Source: Methylocystis sp. H62 (GTDB lineage: Bacteria > Pseudomonadota > Alphaproteobacteria > Rhizobiales > Beijerinckiaceae). From it: DNA of 64,000 bases. Shown here piece by piece: positions 34,815-42,114 of the stretch. Every line of letters begins with the position of its first letter. The first letter of the stretch is position 1. Made by a program: the position numbers and the translations under genes. Below the pieces are notes generated by a model. The model did not search any database and was not told the DNA's origin. It saw only the letters and a list, made by a program, of their open reading frames with translations. Where the stretch lies: NCBI RefSeq assembly GCF_015709515.1, contig NZ_JADNQZ010000042.1:1-64000 (forward strand). Direction: 5' to 3'.

Positions 34815-35812
34815 GCGGCTTCGGCTTTGAGCACATCGAGCCGCTGTTCCTAGCGCCTTTGGCCCTGCTCCCACTGCTGCGGTCCGTCCTGCGCGGCGCG
34901 ACGATCCCCTCGCTCCTCGCAGCGCCCGTCGACGGCCTTTCCGTCGTCGCCGGCATTCTTCTGAAGTTCTGCGGCGTCGTGGCCGTCGGCGCCAGCCTAC
35001 TCGGCGCAGCCAGCCCCTATGTCGCAGGCGCGGACGTCGAGCGCTTTTCCGAGGGCGCGCAGATCGTCATGCTGATCGACCGCAGCGGCAGCATGAACGA
35101 GACCTTCGCGGGGCGAACGCCGTCCGGGGGGGAAGAGTCGAAAGCCGCGGCGGCGAGGCGCATTCTCAAGCGCTTTGTCGAAGCGCGCCGTCACGATCTC
35201 GTGGGCGTCGCGGCGTTTTCGACGGCGCCGATGCTGGTGACGCCGATTTCGGATCATATCGGCGCCACCGAAGCCGCCATCGACGCGATCGACCGTCCGG
35301 GCCTCGACTATACGAATATCGCGCGCGGGCTCGCCATGGCGCTCTCGATGTTCAAGACGAGTCAGGCTGATCTGTCGCGCGCGGTTCTGCTGATATCCGA
35401 CGGCGCCGGCGTGATCGATCCAAAGCTGCGCGATGATTTACAGGCGGAATTCCGCAAGACGAACGTCAGCCTTTACTGGCTGTTCCTGCGCACCCAAGGC
35501 AGCAGAGGCATCTCCGATCAGCCGGCGGGCGACGATGAGTCGCCGCAGGCCGCGCCAGAACGCCATCTCGATCTCTTCTTCAAATCGCTCGGCGTCCCTT
35601 ACCAGGCCTTCGAGGCAGAAGGCGTCGAGGCGACGCAGGAGGCCGTCAAGCAGATCGACAGGCTCGAACGCCATCCCGTCCGATATGTCGAAAAATTGCC
35701 GCGCACGGATCTGAGCGCATGGGCCTTCGCGCTCGCGCTCGCCGCCATGGCGCTTCTTCTCGCTGCGAAGCTCGCAGAGGTCAGGCTGAGCGTCGGGGAC
35801 AACGCGCGATGA
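34811..35812 (+). CDS. mxaC: MxaC, VWA-domain membrane protein
   Basis: A 333-residue protein. TM segments are near the N-terminus (FLAPLALLPLL; GILLKFCGVVAVGASLLGAA) and C-terminus (AWAFALALAAMALLLA). Between them is a VWA domain with an intact MIDAS, LIDRSGSMN, and DYTNIARGLAMALSMF. The BatA-like layout fits a MoxR partner on the membrane. It overlaps mxaA and mxaK by four bases each. Confidence 0.92.
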   Translation: MSGFGFEHIEPLFLAPLALLPLLRSVLRGATIPSLLAAPVDGLSVVAGILLKFCGVVAVGASLLGAASPYVAGADVERFSEGAQIVMLIDRSGSMNETFAGRTPSGGEESKAAAARRILKRFVEARRHDLVGVAAFSTAPMLVTPISDHIGATEAAIDAIDRPGLDYTNIARGLAMALSMFKTSQADLSRAVLLISDGAGVIDPKLRDDLQAEFRKTNVSLYWLFLRTQGSRGISDQPAGDDESPQAAPERHLDLFFKSLGVPYQAFEAEGVEATQEAVKQIDRLERHPVRYVEKLPRTDLSAWAFALALAAMALLLAAKLAEVRLSVGDNAR

Positions 35813-36417
35813 GGACCTTCGAGACCAGGATGACGATCGTGCGCAACAAGGCGCGCGCGCTTTGGCGAGAAGGAAAATCGTCAATTCTGGTCGCGCTTTG
35901 TCTCGCGCTTATCCTGACGACCGCTGCATTGCTTACCGATTGGCGCGGCGCCGTCGACGCAAATGACGCGATCGAGGCGATGCGCGAGGGCCGTGACGTC
36001 GCCGTCGACGCGAACGACAGGCCGGAAACGATTCTCTCGCGCGTCGCCTTTCTTGCGGCGCGAAGCGAAGTCGATCGCGCCCGAGCCTTGGTGGAGGCGC
36101 TCGACCGTAGCGGGAGCATCGAAATGCGCGCGCGGGGACATTATCTCTTGGCGAACGCGCTGCTGCGCAAAGCGTTCGATCATATCGAACGATCGCAACT
36201 CGAAGCGGCCAACCCGTTCGTCAATCTCGCCAAGCGCGAATATCGACGTGCGCTGCAACTCGCGCCCGACGATTGGGACGCGAAGTTCAATCTCGACGTC
36301 GCGGCGCGGCTCGTCCGGGACTTTCCGGATTTCGAGAGAAACAGCGGCGACGAATTGAGCGCCGATCCCAAAAAGCTCTGGACCGATATTCCCGGCAAAC
36401 CGAAAGGACTGCCGTGA
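35809..36417 (+). CDS. mxaK: MxaK
   Basis: A 202-residue protein with a TM segment near residues 25-45 (SSILVALCLALILTTAALL) and a helical periplasmic part (LQLAPDDWDAKFNLDVAARL) reminiscent of TPR. MxaK is a small accessory factor known only from mxa operons. ATG 35809 overlaps the mxaC stop; the stop shares its A with the mxaL start. Function beyond enzyme assembly is not established. Confidence 0.88.
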   Translation: MRTFETRMTIVRNKARALWREGKSSILVALCLALILTTAALLTDWRGAVDANDAIEAMREGRDVAVDANDRPETILSRVAFLAARSEVDRARALVEALDRSGSIEMRARGHYLLANALLRKAFDHIERSQLEAANPFVNLAKREYRRALQLAPDDWDAKFNLDVAARLVRDFPDFERNSGDELSADPKKLWTDIPGKPKGLP

Positions 36418-37421
36418 TGCGCCCGGATGTGCGCGATCCCCGCGTCGCTCTTCTCGCGTTGGCGACGCTGTCGCTTGCAGCCACTTTCTTTGCGCCAAAG
36501 ATTATGATCTGGCGGCCGTCATTCGATTTTCTCGCCATCGTCGACATCACCGGCAGCATGAATGTTCGCGATTACGCCGCGTTCGGTCGGCCGGTCAGCC
36601 GTCTCGACGCTGTGAAAGCCGCGCTTCGCGCCATGCTCGCGGAATTGCCCTGTCCGTCGCATGTCGCGCTCGGCGTTTTTACCGAACGCAGGCCATTCCT
36701 GCTGTTCGAACCGATCGACGTCTGCGCAGATTTCACGCCTCTGCAAGCTTCGATTGAGGCGCTCGACTGGCGCATGGCCTGGGAAGGCGACAGCCGGATA
36801 TCCGCAGGCTTTTTCCGCGCGATCGATATGGCGAGGGAGTTGAAAAGCGATTTGCTGTTTTTCAGCGACGGCCAGGAGGCCCCCCCGCTTCCCGCGCGTG
36901 GCGCGCCGACGTTCGAAGGGCGTGCGGGCGAGGTGCGTGGCCTTGTCGTTGGCGTTGGCGGCTACGAGCTTTCGCCCATCCCGAAATTTGACGATAGGGG
37001 CCGAGAGGTTGGATTCCACGGCGCGGACGACGTTCCGCACGAGAGCCGCTTCGGCTTGCCGCCTGAAGGCGCGGAGCGGCGCGAGGGCTACAACGCCCGC
37101 AACGCCCCCTTCGGCGCGAGTGCGGCGGTCGGCGTCGAGCATCTGTCTTCCGTAAAGGAGGACTATCTTCGGTCGCTCGCCGAAAAGACCGGACTTTCCT
37201 ACGCCCATCTCGAAGACGGCAAGCGACTGTGGAAGGACTATGCCGCAGCTGCGTCCGTTCGACCGCGTGAAGCAGCGCTCGACCTGCGACCGTTTTTTGG
37301 CGTGACAGCTGCGCTTCTCACGTTCATGGCCGTCGCCGCATCTTTTTTCGCGCAGGCTTTCATTCAGATTCGCCGCGCCACGCCGTTCTACCGCTTTCCC
37401 CAACCAAGGAGAATAAAATGA
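36417..37421 (+). CDS. mxaL: MxaL, VWA-domain membrane protein
   Basis: A 334-residue VWA protein. N-terminal TM (VALLALATLSLAATFF), MIDAS-like FLAIVDITGSMNV, LLFFSDGQEAPPLP, and a C-terminal TM (GVTAALLTFMAVAASFFAQ). It pairs with MxaC in the MoxR-VWA set for enzyme maturation. ATG 36417 shares one base with the mxaK stop; the stop overlaps the mxaD start by four bases. Confidence 0.92.
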   Translation: MRPDVRDPRVALLALATLSLAATFFAPKIMIWRPSFDFLAIVDITGSMNVRDYAAFGRPVSRLDAVKAALRAMLAELPCPSHVALGVFTERRPFLLFEPIDVCADFTPLQASIEALDWRMAWEGDSRISAGFFRAIDMARELKSDLLFFSDGQEAPPLPARGAPTFEGRAGEVRGLVVGVGGYELSPIPKFDDRGREVGFHGADDVPHESRFGLPPEGAERREGYNARNAPFGASAAVGVEHLSSVKEDYLRSLAEKTGLSYAHLEDGKRLWKDYAAAASVRPREAALDLRPFFGVTAALLTFMAVAASFFAQAFIQIRRATPFYRFPQPRRIK

Positions 37422-37942
37422 GGAAGCTGCTGGGGCTCTTCGCCCTTCTGATTTGCGCGCCTGCGCTCGCGCACGGACCGACGCCGATCAAGGTCGACGA
37501 GACGATCGTCATCGCCGCCGATCCCAAGGCCGTATGGGCTGTGGCCGGCAAGTTCGACGGGCTCGCGAACTGGCATCCTGACGTTCAGAGCGTAGCCGCC
37601 AAGGGCGGAGACGCCGCCGGCGCGGAGCGCGAAATAACCCTCAAGAAGGGCGGCGTTCTGAAGGAAGGGCTCGACGAATATGACGCTTCGGCGCTCAAAC
37701 TGTCTTGGCGCATGTCTGATCCAAATCTCGATGCGCTGCCCGTAAGTTCCTACACCGTCACCTTCACGATCGAACCTGCGTCGGCGGGAGGGAGTTTGGT
37801 GAAATGGTATGGACGTCTCTATCGCGGCGACACCAGCAATGAGCCGCCGGAAAATCTCAACGATGACGCCGCGCGCGCGGCGATGACGAGCTACGTGCGC
37901 GACGGCCTTCAGGGCCTGAAGAAGAAAGTGGAAGGGAAATAG
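37418..37942 (+). CDS. mxaD: MxaD, periplasmic SRPBCC protein
   Basis: A 174-residue exported protein with a signal peptide (LLGLFALLICAPALA). The rest is a polyketide-cyclase/SRPBCC fold with AVAGKFDGLANWHPDV. MxaD (17 kDa periplasmic protein) stimulates electron transfer between methanol dehydrogenase and cytochrome cL in the known case. AAGGAGA precedes the start. It is followed after 7 bp by the lipoprotein gene. Confidence 0.92.
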   Translation: MRKLLGLFALLICAPALAHGPTPIKVDETIVIAADPKAVWAVAGKFDGLANWHPDVQSVAAKGGDAAGAEREITLKKGGVLKEGLDEYDASALKLSWRMSDPNLDALPVSSYTVTFTIEPASAGGSLVKWYGRLYRGDTSNEPPENLNDDAARAAMTSYVRDGLQGLKKKVEGK

Positions 37943-37949
37943 CGCCGCG

Positions 37950-38456
37950 ATGCGCTTTCGCGAAGCGATCATTCTTGCAGGCGTCTGCGCGCTCTTCGCC
38001 TCATGCGGCGAAGAGCGGCGCAGCGCCGAACAGGACGATCTGATCGAGTCTGAGGCGCATAAGGGCGCTGACGTCTGGCTGCGCGCGACTGATCGCACTG
38101 AACCTGCGCTCTGGCTCGCCCAACGCGAAGCCGGCGGCGCCGTCGGCGTGCGTGAACCCGCGGTAGAGCGCATACGCGCGGCTCTGCTCTCGGCGCAGCC
38201 GCATTTCCTCGAGTCCGACCGCATGCTCGCGAATCGCACCGCTCAGGTCGGACAGATGCTCGCGGCCGACGGCCATGCGGAGGATTTCGCGGGGCTGATC
38301 AACTCGCTTGTAGAAGTCGCCGCGATCGCCGGCCAAAAGCAGACCTATGGAGAGGTTTGCCAGCACTATTACAATCTGCGCCACAGCGGAGTTGAACGGG
38401 AGGAGGCGCTGCGGATGCTCGCCGCCCGTTATCGAACGCAGAAGCAATTCAGATAG
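37950..38456 (+). CDS. Lipoprotein at the end of the mxa operon
   Basis: A 168-residue protein with a lipobox (ALFASCGEE, Cys about residue 19), so it is a probable lipoprotein. The mature part is helical and polar, ending YRTQKQFR. In Methylobacterium the genes after mxaD are mxaE, mxaH and mxaB; this gene takes the mxaE/mxaH place, but I cannot tell which. It is the last gene before the convergent regulator. Confidence 0.7.
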   Translation: MRFREAIILAGVCALFASCGEERRSAEQDDLIESEAHKGADVWLRATDRTEPALWLAQREAGGAVGVREPAVERIRAALLSAQPHFLESDRMLANRTAQVGQMLAADGHAEDFAGLINSLVEVAAIAGQKQTYGEVCQHYYNLRHSGVEREEALRMLAARYRTQKQFR

Positions 38457-38476
38457 CGACGCCTAAAGCGCTTCCC

Positions 38477-38575
38477 CGATCACATGGGAGCCATGTGATC
38501 GATAAGGAAACGCTCGAAATCAAATGTTGAGCAGGTTCTCATCGAAAAAGTCTGTCAACTTTTTCGGAACCTGCT
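38477..38575. repeat. Two stacked hairpins between convergent genes, REP-like
   Basis: Hairpin 1: GATCACATGG (38478-38487), loop GAG, CCATGTGATC (38491-38500). Hairpin 2: AGCAGGTTC (38530-38538) with GAACCTGCT (38567-38575), enclosing CGAAAAAG (38543-38550) with CTTTTTCG (38559-38566). Both arms are perfect. The second can terminate transcription in both directions. The pairing of two hairpin types about 30 bp apart matches repeated intergenic elements I recall from Rhizobiales genomes. Confidence 0.7.
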
Positions 38576-39208
38576 TTAGGCAAGTTTCATCGCAACCTTG
38601 TTTTCGACGGCGATACGCAGAAGATCCGCTTTCGAACGCGCGCCGAGCTTGCGCTTCAGCAAAATGCAATTATTCGCGACGGTCTTGTAGGAGACCTTCA
38701 GAATATGCGCGATTTCGGTCATATCCTTGCCGTCGGCGAGATTGCGCAGGATCTCGATTTCCCGACCGTTCAGCGCGTCGAGCGGGTTGCTTGCGCGGCT
38801 CTGGTCGGCGAATGCGAGCTTGAGCGCGAGAGTGTTTGACAGATAGCGCTCGCCCGCCGCGACGGCGCGGATCGCCTTGATAAAGACGCGTGGGTCCTCG
38901 TTCTTCGCGACATAGCCGCGCGCCCCGCCCTCGATCGCCCGCGCCGCAAATACCGGATCGTCGTTCATGGTGAAAACGATGATTTGAGCGTTCGCGTCCC
39001 GCTTCAAGATGCGGCGCAACAGTTCGAAGCCGGAGACGCCGGGTAGATTGATGTCGAGCACGACGACGTCGGGCGCTGCGGACGCGTAGGAGTCAAGCGC
39101 CTCGTTGGCGTCATGCGCCTCGAGCACTTCGATGTCTTTTTGTCCCGAAAGCATGCCGCGGCAGCCCTCGATCACCATGGGGTGGTCGTCGACGATGAGA
39201 ATGCGCAT
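38576..39208 (-). CDS. NarL/FixJ-family response regulator, MxaB-like
   Basis: A 210-residue two-component regulator. Receiver with Asp pair in LIVDDHPMV and phospho-acceptor in VVVLDINLPG, then Lys in YVAKNEDP. The C-terminal LuxR-type HTH is NGREIEILRNLADGKDMTEI, then LKVSYKTVANNCILLKRKL. MxaB in Methylobacterium is a response regulator at the same end of the mxa cluster. It is divergent from a histidine kinase, the likely partner. Confidence 0.85.
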   Translation of the reverse strand: MRILIVDDHPMVIEGCRGMLSGQKDIEVLEAHDANEALDSYASAAPDVVVLDINLPGVSGFELLRRILKRDANAQIIVFTMNDDPVFAARAIEGGARGYVAKNEDPRVFIKAIRAVAAGERYLSNTLALKLAFADQSRASNPLDALNGREIEILRNLADGKDMTEIAHILKVSYKTVANNCILLKRKLGARSKADLLRIAVENKVAMKLA

Positions 39209-39317
39209 CCTTTTTCGCTTGTTTGAGAGCCTGAACCTATGTTGTGAAAACCGCTAGTCTTGTCAATCGACTGTGAATGGACGTCAACGGTTAAGCATGG
39301 AGACGAGGGCGTTCATC

Positions 39318-40706
39318 ATGCGCGGAGTTTCGCTTAAAGCCAGACTGGGCGGATTGATCGGCGTCGTGCTCATCGCGACGTTGCTGATCAATCTTGCAAT
39401 CCAGCTTCTTCACGCCGGCCCGCGCGTGCGCGCGGAAGCGGGAAGCAATCTCAGATTGATGCGGGAATTTGTCTTAACAACGATTGCAAATCTTCCCGAA
39501 AATGAAGATCCGCTCCCCGCGTTGCGGCGCCTCTACGGATCGCTCGGGAACCTTCGCCATGCTGACGTCGAGATCCTCGCCGCCAACGAGGCGGCGCCGC
39601 GCGATTGGCTGGAGAAGATCCGCCATTCCGGTCAGGACGTGCCCGAATGGTTTGTGAAGCTGGTTGGCGCCTCGCCGCGCGTGTTGACGATTCCCGTGAT
39701 GGTCGGCGGGCGCGCCTACAGCAATATTGTGGTGATCTCGAACCCCTTCGACGAACTCGAAGAGATCTGGTCCGACATGCTGTGGCTCGCCGCGATCAGC
39801 CTCGCCGTCACGATCATCTTCCTGACGCTCGTGCTCCTGTTCCTGCGCTACTCGCTTGCGCCTTTCGATGCGCTGAAGTTCGGCCTGGCGCAATTGGAGG
39901 CTGGCAGGAGCGGCGTGCGCCTGTCAGTCAGCGGCGCGACGGAATTCCGATTGATCGCCGCCGCCGTGAATTCGCTCGGGGCGACGCTCGATCGCGTCAA
40001 GCAGGAGAATCGCGAGCTCGTCGACAGGCTTTTTCAGGTGCAGGAAGGCGAGCGCAAGGATATCGCGCGCGATCTGCATGATGAAGCCGGTCCTTGTCTG
40101 TTTTCGATACGCGCCACGGCGGCGACGCTACAGGAGCTTCTCTCGCATCCCGCTCCCGATCTGGGCCGACTGAGACAGATGAGCGCAACGATCGACAAAG
40201 CGAGCGAGTCGCTTCAATCGTTGTTCAGAGGCCTGCTCGGACGGCTGCGGCCGAAAGGTCTTGAGGAACTTGGTCTGGAACCAGCGCTGAAGGCGCTCTT
40301 CGCCTCATGGGCGCTCACCCATCCCGAGGTCGATCTGCGGCTCGTCGCGCGCCACGATCTTTCGTCTCTCGACGAGGAGACGGCGCTGACGGCCTACCGT
40401 GTGGTGCAGGAGGGCGTCACCAATATCTTCCGCCACGCGGGCGCAGATAAGGGCGAAGTCACGCTGGAGTTCGGCTTGGACGCGTCTGGGAATTTCTCTG
40501 AACTCGACGCCGAAGCGTCGCCGCAACTGAAGATCACGATTGAGGATAATGGGGTCGGCATTTCGGAGCGCTTTGCTCCAGGCATGGGTCTGCTTGGCAT
40601 GAACGAGCGCGTGCGTGCGCTTGGCGGCGCGCAGCGGATCGAAAGGCGGGAGTCCGGCGGCACGCGGATCACGGTGTCGCTTCCGCTGCAAGACGACGGT
40701 GAATGA
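39318..40706 (+). CDS. Sensor histidine kinase, HisKA_3 (NarX/UhpB) type
   Basis: A 462-residue membrane kinase. TM1 is at about residues 8-30 (LGGLIGVVLIATLLINLAI), a short periplasmic sensor follows, TM2 is at 155-180 (MLWLAAISLAVTIIFLTLVL), then HAMP. The H-box DLHDEAGPCLFS carries the phosphoryl His, and the ATP domain shows HAGADKGEV, DNGVGI and GMGLLGMNERV. ATG 39318 has GAGGG at the right distance; ATG 39297 is possible. Divergent orientation to the MxaB-like regulator suggests a two-component pair controlling the mxa genes. Confidence 0.85.
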   Translation: MRGVSLKARLGGLIGVVLIATLLINLAIQLLHAGPRVRAEAGSNLRLMREFVLTTIANLPENEDPLPALRRLYGSLGNLRHADVEILAANEAAPRDWLEKIRHSGQDVPEWFVKLVGASPRVLTIPVMVGGRAYSNIVVISNPFDELEEIWSDMLWLAAISLAVTIIFLTLVLLFLRYSLAPFDALKFGLAQLEAGRSGVRLSVSGATEFRLIAAAVNSLGATLDRVKQENRELVDRLFQVQEGERKDIARDLHDEAGPCLFSIRATAATLQELLSHPAPDLGRLRQMSATIDKASESLQSLFRGLLGRLRPKGLEELGLEPALKALFASWALTHPEVDLRLVARHDLSSLDEETALTAYRVVQEGVTNIFRHAGADKGEVTLEFGLDASGNFSELDAEASPQLKITIEDNGVGISERFAPGMGLLGMNERVRALGGAQRIERRESGGTRITVSLPLQDDGE

Positions 40707-40862
40707 TTTGGCAAGGAGTATGTTCGACTGACGCCCGTCCGGAGCAGGAAAATTTGGAAGCATGGATGGCGAAAGTTTGAAGGTGTAACGATGCGCGCCC
40801 TTCATTATTCTCCACCGGAGCCGTCATGTCGGACGGACTACGAAAATTGGAGGAGCAACGCC

Positions 40863-40940
40863 ATGGTCTGGTCGCAACCGATCGTCGTCGAGATCTGCGT
40901 CGGTATGGAAATCACCAGCTACGAATCGGCTGAGATCTGA
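40863..40940 (+). CDS. pqqA: PqqA, precursor peptide of pyrroloquinoline quinone
   Basis: A 25-residue peptide, starting MVWSQPIVVEICVGMEITSY and ending ESAEI. Glu16 and Tyr20 form the E-x3-Y pair that PqqE cross-links to build PQQ, the methanol dehydrogenase cofactor. A near-identical core (EICVGME-TSYESAEI) is known in methylotroph PqqA. GGAGGA at 40849-40854 is an excellent SD. No pqqB, C, D or E follows; a terminator lies 80 bp downstream, so it is an orphan copy. The position just after the mxa regulators suggests joint control with methanol oxidation. Confidence 0.9.
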   Translation: MVWSQPIVVEICVGMEITSYESAEI

Positions 40941-40990
40941 TCAGCCCGTCGCGGCCGGCCGCGGCTGGCCAACCGAGTAAACATGAGCTG

Positions 40991-41012
40991 GCGCCGTCGC
41001 TTGCGACGGCGC
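40991..41012 (+). terminator. First hairpin after pqqA
   Basis: GCGCCGTCGC (40991-41000) and GCGACGGCGC (41003-41012) form a near-perfect stem followed by TGCTGTTT. Together with the next hairpin it isolates the pqqA transcript. Confidence 0.6.
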
Positions 41013-41021
41013 TGCTGTTTC

Positions 41022-41052
41022 TGCGCGCCTTCCGCGCGCAAAATTTTTTTTT
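41022..41052 (+). terminator. Rho-independent terminator after pqqA
   Basis: TGCGCGC (41022-41028) and GCGCGCA (41034-41040) with loop CTTCC, followed by AAA and nine T residues. This is the clearest intrinsic terminator in the window. Confidence 0.88.
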
Positions 41053-41201
41053 AGCTGCGCCAGCGTTGACAAGGGCATTTTTGGCACTCACGCAAGTCTG
41101 CTGATAGCACATTGTTTTTTCAGGCCTTTGCCCTTCCTGGCGCTTGCACTCCGAGGATTTGCTCCTAATCTGAAAGGAATCAGATCGTCAAGGAGCATGG
41201 C

Positions 41202-41471
41202 ATGGCGTCCAGCGGCTTCCGTTTGCAGCTTCAGGGCTACGGCCTGACGACGGCGAATATTCTCTATCGTCTGCCGGATTATCCGAAGATCATCCAATCC
41301 TACATCTGGCAGGAATATGATCTTCATCCCGAGTTTCCGGAGCTGCGCAAATTTCTCGATTTCTGGATGCGCAGCCTCGATGGCCCGCTGCATTCCGTCA
41401 CCGTCGCGCATTCGAACCTCATCAAACCGGCTGAGTTGAAGCTCCTCGATAAAGAATTCAAGCTGCACTGA
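41202..41471 (+). CDS. usg: Usg-family protein
   Basis: An 89-residue protein matching the Usg family of Rhizobiales: MASSGFRLQLQGYGLTTANI, ILYRLPDYPKIIQSYIWQEYD, FPELRKFLDFW and the charged tail. Usg was named from a reading frame near tryptophan genes; its biochemical role is not known. No trp gene is nearby here. The GGAG SD lies 7-10 bases upstream. Confidence 0.88.
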   Translation: MASSGFRLQLQGYGLTTANILYRLPDYPKIIQSYIWQEYDLHPEFPELRKFLDFWMRSLDGPLHSVTVAHSNLIKPAELKLLDKEFKLH

Positions 41472-41546
41472 AAACTAATATGACCGCTGCCTTGCGCTAC
41501 GCGCTTCGTCGAGACAAAATCGACGCGGGTTGGAGCGAGGGCTGCC

Positions 41547-42002
41547 GTGAGGGACGAAGGCGATACGAAGTCATGGATGGGGGTCTGGGAAGCGGCCGCG
41601 CTGATCGTCATCGTGGCGACGGCTTTCCTTCTCGCGAGGCAATATCGGGAAAGCCTTAATATCGATGAGCCGCCGGAGCCCCTCTCGCTGGCTTTGGAGC
41701 GAGAAGCGGCCGAGGTGAACGCGACGCTTCCAGAGATGGTCAGCGAGGGCGTGCGTCTCGACAAGGCGACGGCCGGTCCGGGCAACGCGTTCAACTACAG
41801 CTATACGATCGTCGACGATGAAACGGCGCGAACTCTGGTCGGCAACGCCAAGAAGCTCGCCGCATTGAGGGCCCAGCTGCAGGAGCGCGTGTGTCTGACG
41901 ATGCCGAATCATCGCACGACCGGCGCCATCGTCCGATATTCGCTGAAGGACAATAAGGGCGAGGTGATCGCCGACGTCTCAATTGATGCGGGCGACTGCT
42001 GA
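41547..42002 (+). CDS. Unknown membrane-anchored protein
   Basis: A 151-residue protein starting at GTG 41547. A TM segment lies at residues 13-30 (VWEAAALIVIVATAFLLA), followed by a mixed alpha/beta domain with two Cys (ERVCLTMPN, AGDC) that may form a disulfide. It begins 75 bp after usg and is convergent with nifA. No family is recognised. Confidence 0.6.
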   Translation: MRDEGDTKSWMGVWEAAALIVIVATAFLLARQYRESLNIDEPPEPLSLALEREAAEVNATLPEMVSEGVRLDKATAGPGNAFNYSYTIVDDETARTLVGNAKKLAALRAQLQERVCLTMPNHRTTGAIVRYSLKDNKGEVIADVSIDAGDC

Positions 42003-42114
42003 GAAGGGTGGGCGCGCCGACTTTAGCGCGGCGCGCGCGGGGGACGACGTCGACGGCACGCCACGATTGTCGGCCGTCGAGCAAATCGCCGAGCTCTTCG
42101 CCCGCGCCAGGAAC

